Source: a bacterium (GTDB lineage: Bacteria > UBP14 > UBA6098 > 4484-93). Taken from it: a stretch of DNA of 64,000 nucleotides. The translations under genes and the position numbers were made by a program. Below, piece after piece: positions 55,523 to 64,000 of this stretch. Positions within the stretch are counted from its first letter, which is position 1. Each line of letters opens with the position of its first letter. The notes under the pieces were generated by a model. That model was not told the DNA's origin and did no database searches. It saw only the letters and a program-made list of their open reading frames with translations. The stretch is taken from NCBI GenBank assembly GCA_021158465.1, contig JAGGUN010000045.1:5218-69217 (forward strand). Direction: 5' to 3'.

Positions 55523-56913
55523 AAGAAAATCTACATGTGACACTTCTCCTGATACTTTTTCTCGCTGGCGCTGCTGCCAGCTCACCCGTGGGAAGCTTTG
55601 AGCTTTCCCCAAAACCGGCAGGAAACGAGATAGGCGACATTATATTCGATGGAGAGGGGATCTGGGTAACATCGGATAACGGGATCTCTTACTCACTTGA
55701 TCTCGGAGCAAGCTGGGAAAACTTCCTGCCAGGGATAGAATCATCAGGTCTATCAGGACATAGGGGATTTGTTGTGCTTGCAGCAAGCCATGAGGAAGCT
55801 TATGAAGGGGAGCTATACCCCGCAGGCGATGGCTTCTTCATAACAACTGATGCTGGGGTAAATTGGAGGAACTGTACGCCTGAGCAAGCAGTCGGCATAG
55901 GGAAGCTGGCTTACGATGTCGGAGTCGAGGAGGACTCAACAATATGGGCTGCCTGTTTCTACGGCGGGCTTATCAAAAGCGAGGACAAAGGAGAAAGCTG
56001 GGTTAATGTGTTTGTTGATACCGCCGACACAGAGATAAACTACAACGATCTAACGCATAGGTTCTTCGCCACGGCAATCGACACATCAACAGAACCAAAC
56101 ACCATCTGGGCTGGAACAGCAGCAGGGATATTCAAAAGCACCGACGGAGGCTGGGAGTGGCTCGGATGGAACCATGAATCATCCGGTATATCCGGGAACT
56201 TTATCGTTGCCTTAGCAATCCAGTACCTCCCCGACAGGTCAAAGGTCGTTTGGGCATCGACAAGGCAGGCTGTCTCCGAGAGCGAGTGGGATTGTGTATC
56301 ATACACAACAGACGGTGGAGAGAGCTGGCACACATTCGACTACAATATGACCGTCTGGAACTTCTCATTTCAAGACAGTATAGTGTATGCAGCAACAACT
56401 GGCGGATTATGCGTCTCTGGCGATTTTGGAGAAACCTGGGATACACTGGAAATCGTCGATTGTGGCACAGGAGAACCACCAACAGACCCAGAGGTGGTGT
56501 CCGTCCTCTATCAAGACGGAAAAATCTTTGCTGGCACATCAAGCGGTCTTGCAATAAAGGATATCGATGCCCCATGTTGGGATATACTACTCGTATCACC
56601 GTCCACACTCCCCCCCAATGCCCCAAAAACATACTTTTTCCCCAGCCCGTTCTCACAGGAAAAACACTCAAGAGGGTATTTCGTCTTCAGCTCAACAGAA
56701 CCCGATAACGCAACGATAACGGTGTTCAACTTTGCTATGGAGGAGGTAGCAAGACCCATCGTGAACTATCCTATTCCGGCAGGAGAGGATGTTCGCATCC
56801 CCTGGGACGGGACAGACACAGATGAAGAGACACTGGCAAACGGGATCTATTTCTATAGAATTGAGTTCTCATCCGGCAGAAGATTATGGGGGAAATTAGC
56901 GATCCTAAAATAA
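55519..56913 (+). CDS. Secreted BNR/sortilin-like repeat protein with T9SS-type end
   Basis: 464 residues. Signal peptide (LLLILFLAGAAASS), then repeats of the BNR/Asp-box type used in beta-propellers (SLDLGASWENF, TTDAGVNWRN, SEDKGESWVNV, STDGGWEWLG, TTDGGESWHTF, SGDFGETWDTL). Last is an FlgD-like C-terminal domain (FFPSPFSQ, then LANGIYFYRIEFSSG). Such proteins bind glycans or proteins at the surface; no catalytic residues are obvious. GTG start at 55519, in an overlap with the mltG stop. Confidence 0.8.
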   Translation: MKENLHVTLLLILFLAGAAASSPVGSFELSPKPAGNEIGDIIFDGEGIWVTSDNGISYSLDLGASWENFLPGIESSGLSGHRGFVVLAASHEEAYEGELYPAGDGFFITTDAGVNWRNCTPEQAVGIGKLAYDVGVEEDSTIWAACFYGGLIKSEDKGESWVNVFVDTADTEINYNDLTHRFFATAIDTSTEPNTIWAGTAAGIFKSTDGGWEWLGWNHESSGISGNFIVALAIQYLPDRSKVVWASTRQAVSESEWDCVSYTTDGGESWHTFDYNMTVWNFSFQDSIVYAATTGGLCVSGDFGETWDTLEIVDCGTGEPPTDPEVVSVLYQDGKIFAGTSSGLAIKDIDAPCWDILLVSPSTLPPNAPKTYFFPSPFSQEKHSRGYFVFSSTEPDNATITVFNFAMEEVARPIVNYPIPAGEDVRIPWDGTDTDEETLANGIYFYRIEFSSGRRLWGKLAILK

Positions 56914-56929
56914 TCGAGGAGAAAGGATA

Positions 56930-57481
56930 ATGGCAGAGTATCGTGCGTTTGACCAGCGGACAGAGATAAACGGAAAGACGGTGATGAGTGCCTTAGATGC
57001 TGTATGGAACAAGAAGGTTGTACTGGAAATCTTTGCACGCCATGGAATACAGAGCATAAGACCAAACAGCTGGTACCCTATGCAAAGCTTTCTCGATGTC
57101 TTGAGGGAAATATCAGGGGAGTTTGGCGATAGAGAGCTGTTCGCAGTTGGTGAAAAGATACCTTTCTGGGCAGATTTCCCTAAGAAGATAAAAGATTTTC
57201 ACGATGCTCTATCGAAGATAGACATCGCCTACCACAGGAACCATCGTGGTGGCGAAATCGGGCACTATAGATACACAAAGCTTGCCGAAAACAAGGTGAG
57301 AATGATATGCGATAACCCATACCCTTGCCGATTCGACCAAGGGATATTCCACGGGCTCGCCAAGAACTTTGACATAAAAGATTTGAAGATAACCCACAGA
57401 GAGGTATCCCTCTGCCGAAGATACGGAAACATATTCTGCGACTATATCCTTAAATGGAGCCTAAGCCTCCGGGACAGGTAA
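56930..57481 (+). CDS. V4R/heme-NO-binding-like ligand-sensor protein
   Basis: 183 residues, no membrane segment. The C-terminal half has the pattern of small-molecule sensor proteins of the V4R/HNOB-like fold: NPYPCRFDQGIFHGLAK, then SLCRRYGNIFCDYILKW, giving conserved Cys and a CxxxxGxxxC-like end. The first half is helical. Function unknown; this fold binds hydrocarbons, heme or nucleotides in other proteins. ATG 56930 has GGAGAAAGG upstream. Its last 40 bases overlap the end of recD2 on the other strand. Confidence 0.6.
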   Translation: MAEYRAFDQRTEINGKTVMSALDAVWNKKVVLEIFARHGIQSIRPNSWYPMQSFLDVLREISGEFGDRELFAVGEKIPFWADFPKKIKDFHDALSKIDIAYHRNHRGGEIGHYRYTKLAENKVRMICDNPYPCRFDQGIFHGLAKNFDIKDLKITHREVSLCRRYGNIFCDYILKWSLSLRDR

Positions 57482-59586
57482 CTGTTCCGATGCATAATCC
57501 TCGCATTGGCAACAGCAAGTCGCAGTGCTTCCTCTGTGCCAACGATTATCATCATTCGCATTGCCCGGGTCATCGCTGTGTATAGAATATTGCGCTGAAG
57601 CAGTAGGAAATGCTCGGTAAAAAGCGGAAGTATCACAACAGGATACTCGCTCCCTTGGCTCTTGTGAACGGTGATAGCATAAGCAGGAACTATCTCATCC
57701 AGCTCCGATATGTCGTATCTGGTCGGCTTGTCAAACATAACCTTGATATACGATTCCTCTCTATTTATCTGTGTAATCCTGCCGATGTCTCCATTGAAAA
57801 CGAGCTTCTCATAGTTGTTGCGAACCTGCATCACCTTGTCGCCTGTTTTGAAAAAGTAGTCCCTAAACCTTATCCCCTCTTCAGTTTGGTTCAGCACCTT
57901 CTGGATGAAGATATTCATATTCTTAGCGCCGCATACACCCTTGTGCATAAGAGTAAGCACCTGAATGTCATCAATAGGGGATACGCCGAGACTCTTCGGC
58001 AGACGCTCGGAAATAAGCTCGAGGATATAGTCAAGGGCATCAGCAGGTGTCCTACGGCGGATGAAGAAGAAATCACTCTTCGGACTGTTACGGACAATCG
58101 GCATCTTCCCTTTTATCACCCTGTGAGCATTGAGAACAATGAGATTCCTTTCCTCCTGCCGGAATATCTTGCGCAGTCTCACCACACGGAAAGCCCCAGA
58201 CCGAATAACCGATTTGAACGGCATACCAGGTCCAACAGGCGGCAGTTGGTCGCTATCCCCGACGAATATTAGTCGAGTACCCGGCGGTATCGCACTCAAT
58301 AGATGATAAGCAACCTCAATATCCAGCATGGATGCCTCATCCACAAGAACCATATCGCATTCGAGGAGGTTATCCTTATTCCTCTCGAAACGGTTCTTAC
58401 CCGGGTTATACTCGAGCAGCCTGTGAACAGTGAAAGCCTCCATACCGGTCGCCTCGGACAGCCTCTTTGCTGCCCGCCCCGTGGGAGAAGCAAGCAAGAT
58501 GGATATACCCCGCCTCTTCGCTACCTCGACAATCCCCCGAACGAGTGTTGTCTTCCCTGTTCCAGGACCACCCGTTATAATGAGCAGACCCTCACCGAAG
58601 GCGAGCTGGATAGCCTTCTTCTGCTCATCCGTATACGATATCCCAAACGAGCGCTCAAGCGAGGCTATCTCCTCGTCCGACACATCCGAAAAAAGCCCCC
58701 TACGGCTGGTCAGACATCCAGCAAGGTAAGCAGCAAGCCCCGTCTCATAGCACCAGTATTGCGGAAGATAAACCCGGTTATCCTCCACGATGAGCTTCTT
58801 ATCCTCTATAAGCTTCGGTAGATGTTTTGCCACCTTTTCTTGGTCGAGCTCAAGAACCACCGATGAGCGCTCAATAAGTTCCTTCTTAGGCAGGAACAGA
58901 TTCCCTTCTTCCAGGGCAAGCTTGAGTGTGTAAATTATCCCGCTTGCAATCCGATACGGGGAATCCTTCGGTATATCGAACTCGGAAGCGATCCTATCCG
59001 CCGTCCTGAACCCAACACCCCAAAGCTCATCAGGGAGAACATACGGATTGTTCCTTATCACCTCGATTGAATTCTCACCAAACCGCCTGTATACCTTCAG
59101 CGCGAGATTCGTGCTTATCTCTTTCTCACCGAGAAACAGAAAAAGCTCCCTAACACCTTTCTCCTGCTCGAGCGCTGACTTTATCATCTTAATCCGCTTC
59201 TCACCTATCCCAGAAACCTCCTTCAATCTGTCAGGGCAATTCTCGATGACAGAGAGCGTTTCCTCACCAAACCTACTAACTATCCTCTCGGCAAGCTCGG
59301 GACCTATCCCTTTTATAAGACCTGAAGAGAGGTAATTGAGAATACCTGCAACCGTCGTGGGACACTTTATTTTAAACGATTCCGCCCTAAACCGCCGCCC
59401 ATACTTGGAATCAAGTTCCCATTCACCCTCAACCTCAAGATACTGACCAGGGGAAAGCTTGCAGAACTTCCCGACAACAACCTTCTCACCAAAGAGAACA
59501 TTCGATGTTATGGTAAAGACGGTATATCCACTCTCTTCGTTGCGGAAGATAATGCTCTTAACCGAGCCTTCAATCTTTTCGCTCAT
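57442..59586 (-). CDS. recD2: RecD2-type ATP-dependent DNA helicase
   Basis: 714-residue superfamily 1 helicase acting 5'-3', without RecBC. The N-terminus has an OB fold and helix-hairpin-helix repeats (LSSGLIKGIGPELAERIV, LKEVSGIGEKRIKMI), then motif I GGPGTGKTTLVRG, motif II VDEASMLD, motif III FVGDSDQLPPVGPG, and motif V-VI AITVHKSQGSEYPVV and YTAMTRAM. Start ATG 59586 (MSEKIEGSVKSIIFRN) matches the family; it lies inside the end of the radical SAM gene, and the ORF extends further up without homology. The end overlaps the V4R-like gene on the other strand by 40 bp. Confidence 0.95.
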   Translation of the reverse strand: MSEKIEGSVKSIIFRNEESGYTVFTITSNVLFGEKVVVGKFCKLSPGQYLEVEGEWELDSKYGRRFRAESFKIKCPTTVAGILNYLSSGLIKGIGPELAERIVSRFGEETLSVIENCPDRLKEVSGIGEKRIKMIKSALEQEKGVRELFLFLGEKEISTNLALKVYRRFGENSIEVIRNNPYVLPDELWGVGFRTADRIASEFDIPKDSPYRIASGIIYTLKLALEEGNLFLPKKELIERSSVVLELDQEKVAKHLPKLIEDKKLIVEDNRVYLPQYWCYETGLAAYLAGCLTSRRGLFSDVSDEEIASLERSFGISYTDEQKKAIQLAFGEGLLIITGGPGTGKTTLVRGIVEVAKRRGISILLASPTGRAAKRLSEATGMEAFTVHRLLEYNPGKNRFERNKDNLLECDMVLVDEASMLDIEVAYHLLSAIPPGTRLIFVGDSDQLPPVGPGMPFKSVIRSGAFRVVRLRKIFRQEERNLIVLNAHRVIKGKMPIVRNSPKSDFFFIRRRTPADALDYILELISERLPKSLGVSPIDDIQVLTLMHKGVCGAKNMNIFIQKVLNQTEEGIRFRDYFFKTGDKVMQVRNNYEKLVFNGDIGRITQINREESYIKVMFDKPTRYDISELDEIVPAYAITVHKSQGSEYPVVILPLFTEHFLLLQRNILYTAMTRAMRMMIIVGTEEALRLAVANARIMHRNSYLSRRLRLHLRI

Positions 59587-60508
59587 ATATCTTGTAGTAT
59601 CTGGTTTCGCCAAAAACCCTGCTCGAGAGTTCCCCCGTTTCCGATAGATGGTCAAGGAGCTTTCGAAGTGCTCGTGGGTCGACAGCAAGCGATTCGGTCA
59701 TCTCATCGAATGTGCAGGCACGGATGGCAAGCAGATTTTTTACCCTATCAATGAGAGCTATCTGCTCTCTTAATACCTCCTCCGGTATAGAGAAATCGCC
59801 AACAATCTCCGCATCTTTGCCTATTATTTTACACAAATATTGGAGCGTCTCAAGCGGAACAGGCGCCGCAAAGCCTTCACCCGGCGGACGAGCAACTGTC
59901 CCTACCTGAACCTTCTCAGGGTTAATATAACCCACTGCCTCAGCGATCGCTTTGAAATTTTCCTCCGAATCGTTGACACCTTTTACAATCAATATCTCAA
60001 GCCACAGATGCCCCCCAAACTCCCTCGAAAAACGGGCAATACCCTCAACCACATCACCAGCCGAGATGCCGCAGCAGGGATGGTTTACACGAACAAAATA
60101 CTTATCAATAGCAGCATCGAGAGACGGTATAACAACATCTGCGGGGAGAAGCTCTTCCCTGACCTCAGGGTTCGACAAAAGCGAGCCGTTGGTCAGAACA
60201 GCAACAGGAACGGTATATAATCTCTTTATCTCACGAATCATCTCCCCTATCTTCGAGTTGAGCGTTGGCTCTCCTGAGCCTGAAAATGTAATATAATCAA
60301 TATGTTGCTTCCTTGATTTCATAAATTGGTTTAATTCAGCAAGTATATCTCTCGCAGAAATATACTCCTTCCGCTCGTTCGTATGCAAGGTAGTCCTACC
60401 GACCTCACAGTAGACGCAATCATACGAGCAGACCTTCTCAGGGACAGGGTCGATGCCGAGGGAGACCCCAAGCCTCCTTGATGGAACAGGGCCAAAGATA
60501 TGCTTCAT
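59570..60508 (-). CDS. Radical SAM protein (COG0731-like)
   Basis: 312 residues with the 4Fe-4S radical SAM motif CxxxCxxC (CSYDCVYCEVG). FGPVPSRRLGVSLGIDP precedes it, and FSGSGEPTLN plus VLTNGSLL follow. The C-terminal 60 residues look like a winged helix (ESLAVDPRALRKLLDHLSETGEL). The N-terminal PVPSRRLG signature is shared by a family of uncharacterised Fe-S oxidoreductases. The substrate is unknown. It overlaps recD2 by 17 bp and is first in that transcript. Confidence 0.9.
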   Translation of the reverse strand: MKHIFGPVPSRRLGVSLGIDPVPEKVCSYDCVYCEVGRTTLHTNERKEYISARDILAELNQFMKSRKQHIDYITFSGSGEPTLNSKIGEMIREIKRLYTVPVAVLTNGSLLSNPEVREELLPADVVIPSLDAAIDKYFVRVNHPCCGISAGDVVEGIARFSREFGGHLWLEILIVKGVNDSEENFKAIAEAVGYINPEKVQVGTVARPPGEGFAAPVPLETLQYLCKIIGKDAEIVGDFSIPEEVLREQIALIDRVKNLLAIRACTFDEMTESLAVDPRALRKLLDHLSETGELSSRVFGETRYYKIYERKD

Positions 60509-60569
60509 ATTTTTCCTTTTGTGCTTGTTTTGAAATATAACACCAGGAGTGCAAAAATCAACAATTTAG

Positions 60570-60597
60570 TTGACAAAAAGGGTGAAACTCATATATT
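60570..60597 (+). promoter_or_regulatory. Promoter of tRNA-Pro (UGG)
   Basis: TTGACA (60570-60575), 16-nt spacer, TATATT (60592-60597); predicted start 3 bp before the mature tRNA. Confidence 0.7.
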
Positions 60598-60606
60598 GGA
60601 GAGGTT

Positions 60607-60682
60607 CGGGGCGTAGCGCAGATGGTAGCGCACATGGTTTGGGACCATGAGGTCGCTGGTTCGAATCCAGTCGCCCCGACCA
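60607..60682 (+). tRNA. tRNA-Pro (UGG)
   Basis: A 73-nt cloverleaf plus encoded CCA: acceptor CGGGGCG/CGCCCCG, anticodon stem CATGG/CCATG, loop TTTGGGA giving anticodon TGG, T arm GCTGG/CCAGT. It is the only tRNA here followed by CCA, possibly by chance. Acceptor and T arms are nearly the same as in tRNA-Pro (GGG) at 45930. Confidence 0.95.
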
Positions 60683-60853
60683 GCTTCAATGGGTTCACGC
60701 TGACAGGCAATCGGGGGATAATAATCAATTCTATAAGGTAGCTCTGATAAAAGCTTTATCGTCAGTTGGCTATTTCACACTTGCATCTATGTATTCGGCA
60801 TATCCGAGCGACCAAAGGAGTCACCCCTGCATCAGTTATGCTGATGTTCATTG
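60683..60853. other. Intergenic stretch without recognised feature
   Basis: About 170 bp between the tRNA and the nucleotidyltransferase gene. No open frame of note, no hairpin followed by a T-run and no promoter were recognised. It may contain decayed coding sequence. Confidence 0.5.
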
Positions 60854-61201
60854 TTATTCTCTGGCAAAAATAACCTTCCCTTCCTTCAAGGCGTGCCGAG
60901 CAAAAGGCAGTGCAAGCTCATCTTTGGTATAAGGGAATATCTCCATATCCAGGGGGAAGTCAGGGTCAAGGAACTGTGCCGTTCTCAAATGAAATGGGAT
61001 GGTAGATTCTTTCAGGACTACCAGAATGTCGACATCGCTCTTGGGTGTTGGAACTCCGTTGGCAAATGAACCGAACAGGACTATCTTCAGTATCTCGGGA
61101 TACTCCCCGGCTATCCGTTGTGCATATCTCAGGATAGCTTCTTCTATCCTTTCACGATTGAGAAATCTTGTTCTCGCAGAACCGTATGATTTCTTCTGCA
61201 T
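60854..61201 (-). CDS. MNT-type nucleotidyltransferase (antitoxin-like)
   Basis: 115-residue minimal nucleotidyltransferase. The DNA polymerase beta-like signature GSFANGVPTPKSDVDILVV gives the GSx..DxD catalytic residues; a third acidic residue is in LDMEIF. Proteins of this kind pair with HEPN-domain toxins and add AMP to them. The gene starts inside the end of a HEPN-like remnant on the same strand, so it is probably the surviving half of a HEPN-MNT module. The start codon has a poor ribosome site. Confidence 0.8.
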   Translation of the reverse strand: MQKKSYGSARTRFLNRERIEEAILRYAQRIAGEYPEILKIVLFGSFANGVPTPKSDVDILVVLKESTIPFHLRTAQFLDPDFPLDMEIFPYTKDELALPFARHALKEGKVIFARE

Positions 61202-61270
61202 ATTCTATTATCCTTTGAGCCTGTTTTCTGGTGTAGTAGTCGGTGGGTGCGCCCGTCCCGCAAGTCGGAA
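61152..61270 (-). pseudogene. HEPN-domain C-terminal remnant
   Basis: In the frame ending at TGA 61154-61152 the minus strand reads TDYYTRKQAQRIIEYAEEII, then RFCENK. This resembles the last helix of HEPN proteins, which ends in a repeated (E)YAEEI(I/L)xF pattern just before an MNT gene. Upstream the similarity stops within about 40 residues and no start is seen, so the gene is truncated. Low information, but position and frame fit. Confidence 0.4.
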
Positions 61271-61390
61271 ATCAATGTCCAATTAGCAATGCAAAAGTGC
61301 CCTTCCCAAACCCAACTGCGGGCCGATGCGTGCATTATCTTGCCTTATCAGCGGAATTCTGCTGCGACTTCAGTGCCTCGATTTTATCTT

Positions 61391-63631
61391 TTACCGTTCT
61401 GGTTTAGGTGGAGGAGCCTGCTCCTCGAACTTCTCGAACCTGATATCCTCCATACCTTTACGCTTGGCGAGCACCTTGTAGGAGAATTCGGCATTCGAGG
61501 TTCCGCCTGCAAGTTCGATGACATCAAAGCCATCGTTGGCTGGCACCCAGTATAGACCGTTGCAGTCACCTCTTGGCTGGAGGAACACCTCCATAGGATG
61601 AGCGGAATCGATTGTTACAGTCTCCCTAAAAAGCTTGTCCAGTGTTATATGCGCTCTACCGTTGACAAGCTGTCCCCTGCCGTAGTCCTCGAACCAGACC
61701 TCTGGGGATTCTGGACAATAGAGTATCCTCTGCCCCTCCGATGTTGGCATAATGGTGCTCTTTGTGCCGTTGCTGAGTATCCCGTAGCTTGTGCCACCAC
61801 CGCTCCTGTAGGAAATATGTGTCTTGATTGTATCGCCATCACCGCTTCCGTATTTCGTGTAGAACAAGCCCGCCTCTGAATTTGGGCTGCCGGATGCATT
61901 AACAGCGACAACGCCTGCATACATCGAAGAAATGGTCTTGAACAAGCCTCCGTGATCCGTCGTCGAATAGCCCTGAACACCTATATACGCACTACCGTGC
62001 CCCGTCACACCAGCATAGGTCAATGAATCCTTCTTAAACCAATTGCCATCTCCTCCGACATAATCTACCCAGGCACCATATCTGGTTCCTATAATGCCCA
62101 TAGTGGGACTATTAGTAGCGTTGGCATAGATTCCCACACCGGGTCCAGTTCTGACAACGATGCCTGTATCGGACGCTTCCTCGATAACCAGTCCATTGTG
62201 GTAAGCCTTTCTAACATGGAAGGCACCGTTACCGTTGGCACCCATTGCAGCACCGACATAGTATCCACTCCAGTTGGCAGAATCTATAGCAACTCCGTTG
62301 TGGCCAAAATAGCCATTGCCCCATATCATGTCCCCTGTATCGTAGCCCTCCGAGTAAATATCTCGCACCGTCATTTCTATAACCTTGGCATCACCATTGA
62401 CCTCCAGCTTTTTGCTGGGGGTTGATGTTCCGATACCAACAGCACTGCATACGAACTCTATATCGCCGTGTCCGTGGCCGTCGTCGTCGGAACTGATGAT
62501 TCTGGCTCTTCCAATACTGCTTGAGGATGACATCGAAATTGTATATGTACCGTTACCAGCTTCGACAGCACCTCCAGTGGCACCTCCCACAGTTATCGCA
62601 GGAATTGCCCATCCCGAACCGAGAGGAGTTCCCACTACCAGCTCTTCATCAGGGCTTGCCGTTCCGATACCGACCTTGCCGGTATGGTATATGTCGCCTG
62701 CAAGTGTTGGGTCTCCGCCACCAACAGCAGCCCAGTCGTTGTCCCCCGCACTGGGGCCGCCTGGGTATGAGCCATCGACAGTCAGGTCGCCTGTGATGTG
62801 GACATCACCTTTAAAGTAACCGGCGTAGTCGTGGTCGTCCATCTGCATACCCAGAGCGCCGTAGACGGAGCCGTTGTATTTGCTCCCAAACACCGCTGCA
62901 CTCGTATCATCATCAAGGAACGACCATCCAGCAATGGCGAAATTATACTTGGTAGCGTCGTAGTCATAAGCGGCGATGTTAGCCAGAGCTTCATTGCACC
63001 TAAAACCTTTGCCAGGTCTGTAAGTCCCAAGCTCACTATCCTCTCGATAGACATATATTCCGTGTCTCGTGCTGTCAGCGGAAGGGTCATCATCATCCAC
63101 ATGAAGATATATGCCGTATTCTCTGTCAGCGCGGTATACTCTAAGATTCGGGTTGCCACTTGGAGTGATGTAAGTGGGATGATATGACCATAGGCTGGGG
63201 GCATCCCTCGGCACCCACTTCGAGAGAGTAGCATTCCATATAAGGACCTGACCATCGCTTGCACCCATAGATTGCAGATTCAGTGCATACGGGCTTGCGC
63301 CGAGCTGGTAACGCGGGGTCATCTCCGTGCCACCATCGACAGTAACACCAAGGTAATACTGCTCCGAGAAATCAACAGCCGCTGGGAACGGCGTCTCCGA
63401 GCCGAGCATTACATTGTATAACCCGGCGACAATAGGAACATCGTGATGCGTCTCGCTCCAGAGCTCATCCCCAGAGGCATTGTAAAGCTTGAATGTCAGA
63501 TCGTGGTCACCGGTAACAGTGTCACCTTCGGCAGTAGTCAACCTGCCCTGAAAAGAAATCAGATGTGGGACTTCAGCAAACGCAACAGCAACAAAAACAA
63601 ATACCAGAACAACTGCGAGAAAGTACTTCAT
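61391..63631 (-). CDS. Secreted tail-fibre-like/YadA-head-like repeat protein
   Basis: 746 residues. Start ATG 63631 with AGGAGG; signal peptide (YFLAVVLVFVFVAVAFA), then a beta domain (ISFQGRLTTAEGDTVTGDHD) common in FCB proteins. A long Gly/Asp/Tyr-rich region follows with GKVGIGTASPDEELVV and AVGIGTSTPSKKLEVNG, the motif typical of phage tail-fibre-like and intramolecular-chaperone-associated fibres. No T9SS C-terminal domain is visible; it ends in a charged tail EEQAPPPKPER. It is probably a trimeric surface fibre or exported structural protein. It lies just downstream of another secreted gene on the same strand. Confidence 0.75.
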   Translation of the reverse strand: MKYFLAVVLVFVFVAVAFAEVPHLISFQGRLTTAEGDTVTGDHDLTFKLYNASGDELWSETHHDVPIVAGLYNVMLGSETPFPAAVDFSEQYYLGVTVDGGTEMTPRYQLGASPYALNLQSMGASDGQVLIWNATLSKWVPRDAPSLWSYHPTYITPSGNPNLRVYRADREYGIYLHVDDDDPSADSTRHGIYVYREDSELGTYRPGKGFRCNEALANIAAYDYDATKYNFAIAGWSFLDDDTSAAVFGSKYNGSVYGALGMQMDDHDYAGYFKGDVHITGDLTVDGSYPGGPSAGDNDWAAVGGGDPTLAGDIYHTGKVGIGTASPDEELVVGTPLGSGWAIPAITVGGATGGAVEAGNGTYTISMSSSSSIGRARIISSDDDGHGHGDIEFVCSAVGIGTSTPSKKLEVNGDAKVIEMTVRDIYSEGYDTGDMIWGNGYFGHNGVAIDSANWSGYYVGAAMGANGNGAFHVRKAYHNGLVIEEASDTGIVVRTGPGVGIYANATNSPTMGIIGTRYGAWVDYVGGDGNWFKKDSLTYAGVTGHGSAYIGVQGYSTTDHGGLFKTISSMYAGVVAVNASGSPNSEAGLFYTKYGSGDGDTIKTHISYRSGGGTSYGILSNGTKSTIMPTSEGQRILYCPESPEVWFEDYGRGQLVNGRAHITLDKLFRETVTIDSAHPMEVFLQPRGDCNGLYWVPANDGFDVIELAGGTSNAEFSYKVLAKRKGMEDIRFEKFEEQAPPPKPER

Positions 63632-63752
63632 TGTACACCTCCTCATTTGGAAATTCAATTTTCGATAAACCAAATAATAAAAAATGTCTTCTAATTGGAA
63701 AAGTCAAGGAAAAAATTTACTATAAGGAAGCTTATCTTAATAGTGACAACGG

Positions 63753-64000
63753 TCATTTCAAGTAAACAACCTTTCTCGTCGCTGCTTTGTTGCCTGCCTT
63801 CGCTCGGATAAGATAAATCCCGGAAGCGACTGATTCATCCGGCTGCCAGATGATTTCCAAGGAGCGAGTCCTGTGGTTGCCAGAATTGCGGGAGGAGACA
63901 GGGATTTCATATACTAATCTGCCGTTTATATCATATATCTCAATTGTTGCACCAGCAGGTGCCTCTATCCTGAGCGAAGAGTTGAACGGATTGGGATACA
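63753..64000 (-). CDS. C-terminal end of a T9SS-sorted protein (partial)
   Basis: The last 81 or so residues of a larger protein that continues past the window. Reads YPNPFNSSLRIEAPAGATIE, a middle of IYDINGRLVYEIP, and GIYLIRAKAG before the TGA at 63755-63753. This is the FlgD-like type A T9SS C-terminal domain, very close to that of the protein at 39804-41249. The functional domain is not in view. Confidence 0.85.
   Translation of the reverse strand, partial: YPNPFNSSLRIEAPAGATIEIYDINGRLVYEIPVSSRNSGNHRTRSLEIIWQPDESVASGIYLIRAKAGNKAATRKVVYLK

Overview
The window is a typical stretch of chromosome, about 46-47% GC by eye, using the standard code, with short intergenic gaps and many 1-4 bp stop/start overlaps. 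Six proteins end in a YPNPF(N/S)-type or CHU-type C-terminal domain, the usual cargo signal of the type IX (Por) secretion system. The primary sigma factor is short and lacks region 1.1. Together these point to a diderm anaerobe or microaerophile of the FCB superphylum, most likely an uncultured lineage such as Cloacimonadota, WOR-3 or a relative. The exact phylum is inferred, not seen. No plasmid, phage, insertion sequence or CRISPR array is visible.

Layout. 1-4920: leuS (partial, minus) diverges from a PfkB-family sugar kinase and two tandem DUF21/CBS membrane proteins. 4930-11032 (minus): a signalling island of CheW, a kinase-like protein without ATP-binding motifs, a CheY-like receiver, a 55-residue basic protein, a hybrid histidine kinase, a degenerate CheB, a second receiver, and an NtrC-type activator whose phosphoacceptor Asp is Gly. 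11142-15327: dtxR-feoA-feoB under a palindromic operator, then a beta-barrel protein and small membrane proteins. 15343-24111: smg, primary sigma factor, a secreted 5'-nucleotidase-like enzyme, class II aldolase, nitrilase-family amidase, a gingipain-like (C25) protein without its catalytic His, and a decayed PHP-domain gene. 24204-35500: two tRNAs, nif3, a zinc-ribbon coiled-coil protein, an unusual RNase H-IMP dehydrogenase fusion, rnpB, then recJ-cobO-citDEF-pdxJ-xseA. 35501-37346 (minus): a [2Fe-2S] protein and FAD oxidoreductase pair, and two duplicated tiny membrane proteins. 37488-39746: a glycosyltransferase fused to TPRs. 39804-43430 (minus): a secreted protein and an ECF sigma/anti-sigma/two LTxxQ-protein operon with its own ECF-like promoter. 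43530-48301: der, plsY, merR-like, tRNA-Pro, GT2, DedA-like, GT9. 48303-53902 (minus): a giant cysteine-rich Ig-like surface protein and a barrel. 54019-64000: ruvX, mltG, a BNR-like secreted protein, a V4R-like protein, recD2, a radical SAM enzyme, tRNA-Pro, a nucleotidyltransferase next to a HEPN remnant, and two secreted proteins, the last cut by the window edge.

Themes. Most non-housekeeping genes concern the cell envelope: secreted cargo, surface repeats, glycosyltransferases, an envelope-stress sigma system and iron uptake. Promoters are easy to read here: TTGACA-like -35 and TAT(A/C)TT-like -10 boxes, usually exactly 16 nt apart, and several genes appear to start almost at the predicted transcription start. 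The most unusual objects are the RNase H-IMPDH fusion, the signalling island in which several members have lost catalytic residues, and a citrate lyase acyl carrier protein without the serine that carries its cofactor.
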